64,000 nucleotides of DNA, taken from positions 226,668 through 290,667 of the forward strand of contig NZ_JAJQXA010000002.1 of assembly GCF_021245985.1 (NCBI RefSeq). Reading direction: 5' to 3'. Of the stretch, positions 54,240 to 63,884 are shown one piece after another. How positions within the stretch are numbered: position 1 is the stretch's first letter; every line of letters starts with the position of its first letter. Origin of the DNA: Flavobacterium soyae. Lineage in GTDB: Bacteria; Bacteroidota; Bacteroidia; Flavobacteriales; Flavobacteriaceae. Below the pieces are notes generated by a model. That model worked only from the letters and a program-made list of their open reading frames with translations, searched no databases and was not told the origin of the DNA. Made by a program: the position numbers and the translations under genes.

Positions 54240-57200
54240 TTATTTATTTATGTAATTGAGGAAACTATCAAATACTTGTTTATTTTTTTGCTGCGTTTTA
54301 GTTTCCATATAAGCTGTATGCTTTCCTTCAAAAGAATTTAATGCATGTATTTTTTCTGTCTGATTCCGGCTTATCTGGGCTAGAAGATGTTTATAACTCT
54401 CTACAATCAAGTCCATATATTGGGTATCAAACAATTCTTTTTTATAGTCCAGAGATCCCAAGAGCCTGTTTTTTCTAATTCTCATTACGAGACTAAAATC
54501 GAATTTTGCAGTAAATTCCTCAGGCATAAAAATTTCAAGTTTATTTACCTGAATTTTCTCGGCGATATTATTTAAATCATATAATTCTTCATTAAACACA
54601 AATCTGCCCTGAAATAATGCATTCGAATCATTTTTTTCTCTCAAATTCAGTTTTACCAATTCTTCCAAAGAAAGATTTTGGTGCTCAATATCCTGTATGA
54701 TGTCATCATTGGCCCTGATAAGCAGGTCAATAAAGCTTTCTTCGGGATTGATTGTTGTTTTTATTGGTAATGTATTTACAAAAAAGCCCATAATCGATTC
54801 AAATTCTTTTCTGTTTCTTCCGGTAACAGAGGTTCCAAGCACAATATTTTTTTGATCTGAAATATGATGCAGTAAAACACTAAAACTTGTCAGTAAAATT
54901 GAAAAAAGGGAAACATTTTGCTCAATCGAGATTGTTTTTAGCAGAGTAAAAATGTCATCTTTAATATAAAAATTAGTAACACGACCTTCGCTTTTACTAT
55001 CATTTTTAATTGGATGCTGATTTTTAATCAGGTTTAATTTCTCTACTCCGCTTTCCAGCCTGTTTTTCCAATATTGAACATTTTTATTATGCTCTTGATC
55101 TTCTTTTATGCTGTTTTGCCATGAAACAAAATCCAGATAAGTATAATCGACTTCCTGCAGACTGTTTTCTCTGTTTGTTACAAATGCATTATATATTTCG
55201 ACCCATTCGTTTATTAAAATATTCAAAGACCAGCCATCACTTATAATATGATGCATGACGATAATGATGAAATAAGTATCATTGGGTAATTTAAGAATCT
55301 TTAATTTTGATAAGGGAGCAGCACTTAAATCAAAACTTATCAGGTTTTCTTTATTTAAAATTTTTAATAATTCTTCATTTTCAGGTAAATAATCATAATC
55401 TTCAATTTCAATTATTGGCGCTGTCTCTTCTTGTATAAACTGAATTGGATTTTCTCCGTCAAATTCAAATCTTGTTCTAAAACTATCGTGTCTTTTAATA
55501 AGCTCATCGTATGAATTTATAAAATGTTTGATACTAAAAGTTCCTTCAATCAGTAATGCTGTCGAAATATTGTAAGCGCTGGATTCTATTTCATCCTGAC
55601 TTAAAATCCATAATCTCCTTTGATTACTGGATAATAATGATGTTGTTTTTTGAGATTTTTTTATTGCCAGGTTCGAATTATGTTTCAAATCGAGACCGTT
55701 AATAAATTTACTAAGGCTTCTGACAGTAGGTTTACTAAAAATATCTTTTAGCTTTAAATCCAGAATAAGTTTTTTATTGATGGAATTTATATATTGTATG
55801 GCCAACAAACTATTCCCTCCCAATTCAAAAAAGTTATCGGTAATGCAGATAGCATCTTTTTTAAACAGTTCCATTAAAATAGTAACAAGCGTTTGCTGTA
55901 CTTCATTTTCGGGAAGGATAATTTCGGCATTCTCTTTTATGCTTTCTATTTTTGGCAATCTTTTTTTATCGATTTTACCATTAGAAGTCATTGGTAATGA
56001 TTCCATTGTAAATAGTACGGCAGGAATCATATAAACAGGCATTTTTTGAGTCAGATATTCTTTAAATTCATCCTCATCATATCCTTCTTTGGTTACTAAA
56101 TAGGCTATTAGTATATTTTCTGAATTTGAATTTTTATCAACTTTTACACAGCTTTCTTTTATATATTGATTCCTGGCTATCATTACTTCGATATCCCCAA
56201 GTTCAATCCTGTTTCCCTGTATTTTTACTTGTCCGTCTTTTCTTCCTATAAACTCAATATTTCCTTCAGGCAGCCATTTAACCAGATCTCCCGTATCATA
56301 CATTCTTTGACCAATAACAAAAGGATTGTCGATAAATTTAACTTTCGTAAGATCAGGATTGTTTAAATATCCATTAGAAACTCCTGCCCCGGAAATATAG
56401 AGATTTCCAATAATCCCTATTGGCAGCGGAATTAAGTCTTCTGTCAGAACATAAGCAGATGCATTCGAAAAAGTACGTCCCAGAGGGGTTCTGTCATGTA
56501 ATGGTTCATCATCCACAGGGTAAATAAGCTTTCCTATAGTTGTTTCTGTAGGACCATAATGATTAACAATCTTTAATTCATTATTTACTTCTTTTATCTT
56601 TTCAATAATCCCTTTTGACAATTCTTCTCCTCCAAAAACAATCATTTTCTTAGGCAGCAAAGGCTTATTGTCATTCACTAATGCTTTCCAGAAAGTAGGC
56701 ACTATTTTAATACAATCAATGTCGTTTTGATCGAAATATTGATGTACATATTCTATATTTCTTAAAGAATCCTTAGACAGCAAATGCAATGTTTTACCAT
56801 AAATTAAGGAACTGTACAAAGTGGTATTTCCTAAATCTGTTGATAAGGAAGACATTAGTAAAAATGTTTTAGCCTGATCGATTTGAATTCTGGAATTCAG
56901 TCCATAAAAATAATCCGTTAAATTCTGTTGATTCACCATTACTCCTTTTGGAGCACCTGTGGTTCCAGAAGTATAGATTAAATACGCTAAATTATCCGGT
57001 GTTGTATTATTAATATTTAATCCTTTTTCTTTTAAAAACTGATTGTCATTTTTATTGTTTAATGTGATGATTTGAATATTTTGATTTACAAAAATTCCTG
57101 AATCAGCATCATTTGTTATAACAAAGTTGGCTTTGGTATCGTTTATTATATAGGCAGCTCTTTCCTCTTGTATATCAGCATCCAGCGTTACGTATACCCC

Positions 57201-60200
57201 TCCGGATTTCATGATTCCCAGTAAAGCCACAATTGACATACTCATATGCGAATTGTAACAAAGCAAAACAAAATCTCCTTTTTTAAGTCCATTGCTTAAA
57301 AGATAATCCGCCAGTTGATTTGCTTTTTCATTAAGCTCTTTATAGGTGAGTTCTTCATCATCAAAAACAACGGCAATAGCATCAGGAACATTATTAACCT
57401 GCTCTTCAAATAAATCTATAATGGTCTTATCCATAGGATAATCTACCGATATATCATTAAATCCAACTAAAAGTTCTTGTCGCTCCTCCGCTGTTAGAAA
57501 ATCAATTTCTTCTATAGGGTTTTCAGGTTGCTCTAATGATTTTATCAGAATGTTTTCAAAATGAGAAAACATTCTTTTAATCAATGATTGGTCATAAATA
57601 TCTGAATCATAATTTATTAACAAGGTTAAAACATCTGATTCCGAAAAAGTAAAAGTGATATCAAATTTAGAATTCCTGCTTTCAAATTCGTAATTCTCTA
57701 TTTGTAAACCTGTTAATTCTTCTTCATTAACCAGGCTTTTTACTTGTTTTTGATTTTGTAATACAACTAAAACATCAAATAAGGCAGAACGGCTAGTGTC
57801 TCTCTTTAAATTCAATTCGGTCAACAACGCATCAAACGGATAATTTTGATGTTCGTAAGCTTCCAGCAGGATATTTTTTTCTTTATTTAATAAATCAAGG
57901 AAACTGTTTTTTTCTTCAAATTGGGTTCGTATCGCTAAAGTATTTAAAAATAATCCCATTTGGTTTTCCAAATCCGGATGTTCTCTTCCAGCCACCGGAG
58001 TTCCAATTATGATATCATTTTGTCCCGTATATTGGTGCAATAAAGCATTAATTCCAGCCATTAAGGTCATAAACAAGGTCGCATCATGCTCTTTTGAAAA
58101 GGTTTTCAGTTTATTCAGAAATTCTTTTGAAAAGATATGTGTAACGCTGTTTCCATTATACATGCGAAGCAATGGACGGTTTTTAAAACTAGGCAGATCT
58201 AATACCGGTAATTCTCCTGCAAACTGCTGCAACCAAAATACTTTAGATTCCTGACTTTTTTCCTGTTTCAGTACTTCATTAAGCCAAACTGAATAATCTT
58301 TATATTGAATGCTTAATTCAGGCAGCTTAGCTTCTATTCCTTGTGTTAACGCATTATAGATTTTTACAATTTCTGAGACCAATAACTCTATTGACCATCC
58401 ATCGCCAATGATATGATGCATCGACAAGAAAAACACAAATTCATTTTCTTTCAATTTAACCAGACTTGCTCTTATCAATGCAGCTTGCTCTAAATCAAAA
58501 GCAATTGCGTTGTTTTCCTGTAAATAGGCAAATACTGCACTTTGGTCTTTTTCAGATGTAAAATCTTTTTCTGTTATCTTAAAATTAATTTCTTCTGCCG
58601 GTACTATAAACTGATGAACTTCTCCTTCTTTATTCGTTTTAAAATAGGTTCTCAATATTTCATGACGCTGGATTAAAAATGCAAAGGATTCTTCAAATTT
58701 AATTTTATCGATATTTCCTTTTAATTTTACTACTGCAGGCATGTTATAAGCCAAAGAACCTCCTTCTAGTTGGCTCAAAATCCATAATCTGTGTTGAGAT
58801 TTGGTTACAGGATATGATGCTTTCTCCGGAGTTTTAGGAATGAAGGCAAAATCTTGTGCCTGTAATTTTAGACTAATTTCTTCAATTGTCGGACTAGAAA
58901 AAAACGCTTTAAAAGTTATACCCTGATGAAGTTCTTTATGTATTCTATTGATAACCTGCCCGATGATTAAACTGTTTCCGCCCAGATTAAAAAAGTTATC
59001 TGTAATACCTACTTTTTCAATTCCTAAAACGTCTTGCCAAATCGCTGCTAATTTATCCTGAGTTTCGTTTTTTGGCGCTACATATTCACCCCTGATAATG
59101 TCATCTGCGGTAACAGAAGGCAGCGCTTTTCTATCAACCTTACCATTAGAAGTGACAGGAATACTGTCTAACGCGATAAAGAAATTCGGAATCATGTATA
59201 CAGGAAGTTTTTCCTGTAGATAATGACGGATTTCTATTTTATCGATTTTCGATTCAGAAACATAATAAGCAACAATTACTTTCTCCTGATTTACTTCTTT
59301 AATCTCAACAATTACATTTTTTATTGCGTTTGAATATTGAAATAAATGCGTTTCTATTTCACCCAATTCTATTCTGTAGCCACGAATTTTTACTTGATGG
59401 TCTTTTCTGCCAATGTATTCAATGTTTCCATCAGCAAGCCATTTGGCTAAATCTCCTGTGTCATACATTTTTGTACCCTCAATAAAAGGGTTATTGACAA
59501 ACTTTTCTTCTGTAAGCGCTGTTTTATTCAAATAGCCCCTGGCAACTCCAACCCCGGCAATGTATAGTTTGCCAACTGAACCAATGGGTTTTAAAGATAA
59601 ATTTTCGTCAAGAATATATAAACTGATATTATCAATTGGCTTACCAATTGGAACGGAATTAATGTTATGCTGCTCTGCACAATCATAATAACTTACATCG
59701 ATACTTGCTTCTGTTGGACCATAAAGATTCATCAAAGAAATATTTGATAACTCACTATAAAACAACTTCCTTTGGTGTAATGTTAATGCTTCACCGCTTA
59801 CAAATACCTGCTTTAAAGTTTTTATACGTTCTTTTTCATTTGGATTTTCCTTTATATATTCTAAAAAAACAGCTAACATTGCAGGAACAAAATGTATTAC
59901 TGATACATGATTCTCATATATGTTCTGTATCAATTGAGCAGGATCTTTTTCTACTCCCGATTTAGCAATTGAAAGTTTTGCTCCATACATGGCCCACCAT
60001 ACTAATTCCCAAACGGAAACATCAAAAGAATATGTAGTTTTTTGAATAAGTGTTTCACTAGAATATAATGGATATGCTTTTTGCATCCACGTTAATCTGT
60101 TTACTAAAGAAGTATGTTCGATCATGACTCCTTTAGGGTTTCCTGTTGTTCCGGATGTATAGATCAAATAAGCTAAGCTTGTGGGAGAATTGATTTTAGC

Positions 60201-61271
60201 TAAATTTAAAGTCGTGTATTTTTCTCTTTGATTATAAAAAATAGCGTATTCAGTTTCATCAATAATGATTTTACTTTTCGTATCACTTTCTATATAATCA
60301 ATTCTGTCCTGAGGATAATTAGGATCAATAGGAACATAAGCAGCGCCAGATTTTAAAATCCCAAATATAGAGACAATCATGCGTTCGCTTCTTTCTAATT
60401 TTATACCTATCAGGTCATCTGGCTGAATATTGTATTTTTCTCTTAGATAAGCTCCTAACTGATTGGCAATTTCATTAAACTCTTTGTAACTCAGTTCAGT
60501 CCCTTCAAAAACAACTGCTATGTTGCTGGAAGCCTTTTCGACCTGATCTTCAAATAATTCAATTATGGTTTTATCATGCGGATAATCTACTGCAGTATTG
60601 TTAAAATCAAATAATAATTGATGCTTATCCTCTGTACCCAGTAAATCAAACTCATCAATATTACTGCTTATAAATTCCTGAAGATGAACTAATATTTTTG
60701 TAAAACTGGAACCTAAATGCTGCAGCAATGGCTTGTCGGCAAAATCTTCATTGAAGTAAATTATTAATTCTAATACGTCGCCTGTTATATTAAATTTTAA
60801 TAAAACACCTCTGCATTTATCAGAACCTATTGAATCATCATTTAAACTAATTCCAAAATGAGAATAACTGCCTAAATCCTGATAACCTAAATCATATGTT
60901 GTATAAGCTAATTTATTTTGGACTTCCTGCGATATCGATTGCAGGTGTTCTTTAAAAGATTTATTAAATGAATTATTATCGTCTTCCAAAAAGAAAGAAT
61001 TCGAATCTTTATTCCCTGTTAGAGAGTTGTAAGACGTAATAATGCCGGCATAATTATAAAAATATTTATGCAGAAGTATAGAATATATAGAGGTAAATAT
61101 TGAAAATTGCGAAAGACAATTATTATTGGATATCTTTTGTAAATATCCTAAATCTTTTATATCGATCGCATATTTAAAAGATTCAACATCTTTATTTAAA
61201 GAGAATACCGGCTCTTTGTCCTTAATCTTATTATCCCAAAAAAGTGCTGCAATTTTATTAATGTTTTCCAT
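54240..61271 (-). CDS. NRPS protein: half C - A(Ser) - PCP - C - A(Asp) - PCP - C
   Basis: This 2343-aa protein starts with a fragment of a C domain (about 1-215) lacking HHxxxDG. A1 (about 230-720) has FDVSVWELVWW and LYGPTEASID; pocket residues D-V-W-H-F-S-L-I-D-K match serine codes. PCP1 is FFNLGGNSL (Ser767). C (about 820-1255) has HHIIGDG at 952-958. A2 (about 1280-1770) has TDLGNTTLYSS and HYGPTETTIG; residues D-L-T-K-V-G-H-I-G-K match aspartate codes. PCP2 is FFELGGNSL (Ser1821). A final C (about 1875-2300) has HHIISDG. The Walker-like and TGD motifs are intact in both A domains. It is the first gene of the cluster on this strand. Confidence 0.92.
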   Translation of the reverse strand: MENINKIAALFWDNKIKDKEPVFSLNKDVESFKYAIDIKDLGYLQKISNNNCLSQFSIFTSIYSILLHKYFYNYAGIITSYNSLTGNKDSNSFFLEDDNNSFNKSFKEHLQSISQEVQNKLAYTTYDLGYQDLGSYSHFGISLNDDSIGSDKCRGVLLKFNITGDVLELIIYFNEDFADKPLLQHLGSSFTKILVHLQEFISSNIDEFDLLGTEDKHQLLFDFNNTAVDYPHDKTIIELFEDQVEKASSNIAVVFEGTELSYKEFNEIANQLGAYLREKYNIQPDDLIGIKLERSERMIVSIFGILKSGAAYVPIDPNYPQDRIDYIESDTKSKIIIDETEYAIFYNQREKYTTLNLAKINSPTSLAYLIYTSGTTGNPKGVMIEHTSLVNRLTWMQKAYPLYSSETLIQKTTYSFDVSVWELVWWAMYGAKLSIAKSGVEKDPAQLIQNIYENHVSVIHFVPAMLAVFLEYIKENPNEKERIKTLKQVFVSGEALTLHQRKLFYSELSNISLMNLYGPTEASIDVSYYDCAEQHNINSVPIGKPIDNISLYILDENLSLKPIGSVGKLYIAGVGVARGYLNKTALTEEKFVNNPFIEGTKMYDTGDLAKWLADGNIEYIGRKDHQVKIRGYRIELGEIETHLFQYSNAIKNVIVEIKEVNQEKVIVAYYVSESKIDKIEIRHYLQEKLPVYMIPNFFIALDSIPVTSNGKVDRKALPSVTADDIIRGEYVAPKNETQDKLAAIWQDVLGIEKVGITDNFFNLGGNSLIIGQVINRIHKELHQGITFKAFFSSPTIEEISLKLQAQDFAFIPKTPEKASYPVTKSQHRLWILSQLEGGSLAYNMPAVVKLKGNIDKIKFEESFAFLIQRHEILRTYFKTNKEGEVHQFIVPAEEINFKITEKDFTSEKDQSAVFAYLQENNAIAFDLEQAALIRASLVKLKENEFVFFLSMHHIIGDGWSIELLVSEIVKIYNALTQGIEAKLPELSIQYKDYSVWLNEVLKQEKSQESKVFWLQQFAGELPVLDLPSFKNRPLLRMYNGNSVTHIFSKEFLNKLKTFSKEHDATLFMTLMAGINALLHQYTGQNDIIIGTPVAGREHPDLENQMGLFLNTLAIRTQFEEKNSFLDLLNKEKNILLEAYEHQNYPFDALLTELNLKRDTSRSALFDVLVVLQNQKQVKSLVNEEELTGLQIENYEFESRNSKFDITFTFSESDVLTLLINYDSDIYDQSLIKRMFSHFENILIKSLEQPENPIEEIDFLTAEERQELLVGFNDISVDYPMDKTIIDLFEEQVNNVPDAIAVVFDDEELTYKELNEKANQLADYLLSNGLKKGDFVLLCYNSHMSMSIVALLGIMKSGGVYVTLDADIQEERAAYIINDTKANFVITNDADSGIFVNQNIQIITLNNKNDNQFLKEKGLNINNTTPDNLAYLIYTSGTTGAPKGVMVNQQNLTDYFYGLNSRIQIDQAKTFLLMSSLSTDLGNTTLYSSLIYGKTLHLLSKDSLRNIEYVHQYFDQNDIDCIKIVPTFWKALVNDNKPLLPKKMIVFGGEELSKGIIEKIKEVNNELKIVNHYGPTETTIGKLIYPVDDEPLHDRTPLGRTFSNASAYVLTEDLIPLPIGIIGNLYISGAGVSNGYLNNPDLTKVKFIDNPFVIGQRMYDTGDLVKWLPEGNIEFIGRKDGQVKIQGNRIELGDIEVMIARNQYIKESCVKVDKNSNSENILIAYLVTKEGYDEDEFKEYLTQKMPVYMIPAVLFTMESLPMTSNGKIDKKRLPKIESIKENAEIILPENEVQQTLVTILMELFKKDAICITDNFFELGGNSLLAIQYINSINKKLILDLKLKDIFSKPTVRSLSKFINGLDLKHNSNLAIKKSQKTTSLLSSNQRRLWILSQDEIESSAYNISTALLIEGTFSIKHFINSYDELIKRHDSFRTRFEFDGENPIQFIQEETAPIIEIEDYDYLPENEELLKILNKENLISFDLSAAPLSKLKILKLPNDTYFIIIVMHHIISDGWSLNILINEWVEIYNAFVTNRENSLQEVDYTYLDFVSWQNSIKEDQEHNKNVQYWKNRLESGVEKLNLIKNQHPIKNDSKSEGRVTNFYIKDDIFTLLKTISIEQNVSLFSILLTSFSVLLHHISDQKNIVLGTSVTGRNRKEFESIMGFFVNTLPIKTTINPEESFIDLLIRANDDIIQDIEHQNLSLEELVKLNLREKNDSNALFQGRFVFNEELYDLNNIAEKIQVNKLEIFMPEEFTAKFDFSLVMRIRKNRLLGSLDYKKELFDTQYMDLIVESYKHLLAQISRNQTEKIHALNSFEGKHTAYMETKTQQKNKQVFDSFLNYINK

Positions 61272-61916
61272 GAAACTTATAACATTTTATTTAACGGGGT
61301 ATATTTTTTTTAATTGAACGAAATAAGGATCAACATATTTAACTCAAGATTTTATCAGTATTTCTTAATCAAAATGATCATTCATACTTATTATAAAAAC
61401 AGTTAACCATTCTTAAAAATCATTAATAATACATGAAATTTATTATAACGTAACGCAAAAATAACATAGCGTTTTATAAAAAATTACGGATTTTTTAGCT
61501 AAAAATTACGGGCTTCTCCCCCGCTTTTTTTAAGTTTTTATAAATTGCTCTGAAAAAGTATTTTATAGTTCTTAAAAAAAAAAATAGAATTATGTTTTGT
61601 AAATTATAGAAGCCTTAAATTTGAAAATGGCTGGAAAATAATTTCAAAATACCAAATTTAACTGCACAAAAAAGATTTATGCATTTCTATAAGGCAATTA
61701 ACTGGATGTATCCCGAGAGTAATTAGAAGCAGAAAACAATGACTTCTCTATCAACAGAAAACTTAGGTAAAAAGATAAAAAATAATAGATTATTATACCT
61801 CGCATTTAAAACTGATTCGGCACAATAATTTTTAAATAGTAAATTATTATTAGACTTAGGAGCAGTTAAATCTTTATATAGAAGTTAGTATCAAATCAGC
61901 ATTTTTAAATTAATGA
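61272..61916. other. Upstream region of the NRPS cluster
   Basis: About 645 nt without a gene. On the minus strand TATTTTTG (61456-61463) matches a -7 element, but no TTG is seen at the usual distance. Two copies of AAAAATTACGG lie at 61479-61489 and 61501-61511, 22 nt apart, just upstream of that element. The remainder (61520-61900) is AT-rich and I see nothing in it. Confidence 0.4.
61479..61511. promoter_or_regulatory. Direct repeat, possible operator
   Basis: AAAAATTACGG occurs twice with a 22-nt period (two helical turns), about 200 nt upstream of the first NRPS gene. This spacing suits binding of a dimeric regulator. No known box is recognised. Confidence 0.35.
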
Positions 61917-61966
61917 GGGCACAAAAGTTATTACTCTCCATATTGTTGTATAAACTTGTTGTGCCC
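61917..61966. repeat. Inverted repeat downstream of the hydrolase
   Basis: GGGCACAAAAGTT (61917-61929) pairs with AACTTGTTGTGCCC (61953-61966) with one bulge. It lies just past the hydrolase stop. The T-rich tail is on the plus strand, so a terminator role for the minus-strand gene is uncertain. Confidence 0.45.
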
Positions 61967-61976
61967 ATATTTTTAT

Positions 61977-63884
61977 TTAGACAATTCCCCAATGAAATAA
62001 ATAAATAATTATTAATATATAAGAAAAAGCTGTTGAAAAAACCACCTCTAAATTTGGTATCAACTTTATCCTAACTAATAAATATAAAAGATTAATAATA
62101 GTTGTTCCAATAAATATATAATTTAGAATAAACAAAAAATTATATTTTTCAGGCAGTCCAAATAGTAGAATAAACAAATTGTAGTTAGAGGTTTGAAAAA
62201 CAGCCCAGATGAAACCAAATACTATAACCATTCCCAATGATGAGTTTACTATAAATAAGTATTTTAGTACTTTCAGATTTTTATTTTTGCCCCGGAAAAT
62301 TGAAAAAATACAGTATAAGAATGTGCCTAAAACAACTATTATTGCAATAATTAACGGAGATATATACAACAGGACAGGTTTATTAAGACTTTTTGCCAGC
62401 TTAGATATTCCGCCGTTATATTTAATATTAGAAATAAATTTGATTTGAGATAATTCTTCTTTTATTTCAGGTTTTTTATCAGGTCTGCTAATAAAACTTT
62501 CTACTATGCTTTTTCCGGCTTTTGAAAAACTTGTTGCATGACCGTACGGCATTTCAAACAGAAAGCTTTTTTTATATTTTTTTGCCAGTTCTTTACCATT
62601 ATTTAATGGTGTAATTGGATCATATTTTCCGGCAAAAATCAAAGTTTTAATCTGATTGTTTTTTTGTGTTGAATCATTAATTTTTTGTGCACCAATTTCC
62701 CATTTTTCACAAATAGATAAATCTGAACGATAAAATAATATTCCTCTTTTATTTTTTTTGAATGCAGCAGTATTTTGGTCATAATCTGCAATGCTTTTAT
62801 CTGTAAACCCATCATTACATGAAACACAATAATAAGTTCCAAAATCTCTTTTTAATGCCTCAGAAAAGGCATCTACTAAATTGGCTAATATAAACTTATC
62901 TTCTTTATAAAAACTGTTTATTATTAAAGGAACCAGTTCGATTAATTGTTTATTATAAAGAGATTGATGGATAATTATTTTAAAATCGTCAGCGTTATAT
63001 GTAAATTTCCCAGTTTGAACAATAGTTTTGTCAACATTTACTTCGATGCCTTTTTTATTCAATTTATTTATTACTGAATAATATTTTGATTCTAAATCAG
63101 GGAATTTTTGTTTACTTTCCTTAAAAAGTGTATTCAAACTACTGATATAATTAGACGTATTGTTTTTATAATATTCATGGATATTATTAATTGGAGAATC
63201 TAAAATAATACCTTCGAAATCATTTGGAAACTGACCAGAATATACCTGCGTAATATAAGTCCCGTAAGATACCCCATACACAAACCATTTATTTATGCCT
63301 AACGATTCTTTTAATGCATGTAAATCTTTTGAAATATTTAAACTGTTGTATGCTTTTATATCTATTCCTTTTTCGATAAGGTCATTTTTACATTGTTCTG
63401 AAACATTGACAATTTGGTTTATATCTGTAGTAGTACTATTATTTTCGGCAAGTACCTGCAAGATATCTTTTCCAAGTTTAGGACAAAGGCTTGGTTCAGA
63501 AAAACCAGTGCCTCTTAAATCAACAAGTATAATATTTGCTTCATTTCTAAGAGGATGATTTAACCATTTTTTGATAGGCCCTATACACCAGCCACCAGGA
63601 CCACCAGAAATATGAACTGCATTTTTACTAGATTTTTTAAAGCACGGTAATACAGCTACAGCTAATTTTATAGTTTTATTCGAATTCGAACTTTCCCAAT
63701 TTTCAGGAACACTTAGACTATACCATTTTATATTCTGGCTATTTACTTCCTTCCAGTCTGGAAAATAGCTTGCTGCAGTTTTAAGTTTATAAGTGTTATT
63801 TGAATTTTGCGCATTTATATCTGAAAAAAAATGAAAAAAAATGATGCAGATAAATAGTTTTTTAATGGTGGATTTAATTCTCAT
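61977..63884 (-). CDS. Exported alpha/beta hydrolase with C-terminal membrane domain
   Basis: The 635-aa protein starts MRIKSTIKKLFICIIFFHFFSDINAQ, a signal peptide cleaved after NAQ. The hydrolase core has HISGGPGGWC (about 92-101), LVDLRGTGFSEPSLCP, the nucleophile in VYGVSYGTYITQVYSGQ, LIFAGKYDPITP (Asp) and MPYGHATSF (His). This is the proline-iminopeptidase/TAP-like family (S33 type). About residues 505-635 add four membrane helices, which is unusual. It lies 705 nt upstream of the NRPS cluster on the same strand. It may cleave peptides in the periplasm; a link to product maturation is only possible. Confidence 0.8.
   Translation of the reverse strand: MRIKSTIKKLFICIIFFHFFSDINAQNSNNTYKLKTAASYFPDWKEVNSQNIKWYSLSVPENWESSNSNKTIKLAVAVLPCFKKSSKNAVHISGGPGGWCIGPIKKWLNHPLRNEANIILVDLRGTGFSEPSLCPKLGKDILQVLAENNSTTTDINQIVNVSEQCKNDLIEKGIDIKAYNSLNISKDLHALKESLGINKWFVYGVSYGTYITQVYSGQFPNDFEGIILDSPINNIHEYYKNNTSNYISSLNTLFKESKQKFPDLESKYYSVINKLNKKGIEVNVDKTIVQTGKFTYNADDFKIIIHQSLYNKQLIELVPLIINSFYKEDKFILANLVDAFSEALKRDFGTYYCVSCNDGFTDKSIADYDQNTAAFKKNKRGILFYRSDLSICEKWEIGAQKINDSTQKNNQIKTLIFAGKYDPITPLNNGKELAKKYKKSFLFEMPYGHATSFSKAGKSIVESFISRPDKKPEIKEELSQIKFISNIKYNGGISKLAKSLNKPVLLYISPLIIAIIVVLGTFLYCIFSIFRGKNKNLKVLKYLFIVNSSLGMVIVFGFIWAVFQTSNYNLFILLFGLPEKYNFLFILNYIFIGTTIINLLYLLVRIKLIPNLEVVFSTAFSYILIIIYLFHWGIV

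Noticed and set aside
54240..56000. The final C domain of the first NRPS as an epimerisation domain.
   Set aside because: It keeps the condensation-type RHDSFRT and MGFFVNTLPIK segments, so an ordinary C domain is the better reading.
23784..61271. Prophage or integrative element around the cluster.
   Set aside because: There is no integrase, phage structural gene or flanking attachment repeat in view.
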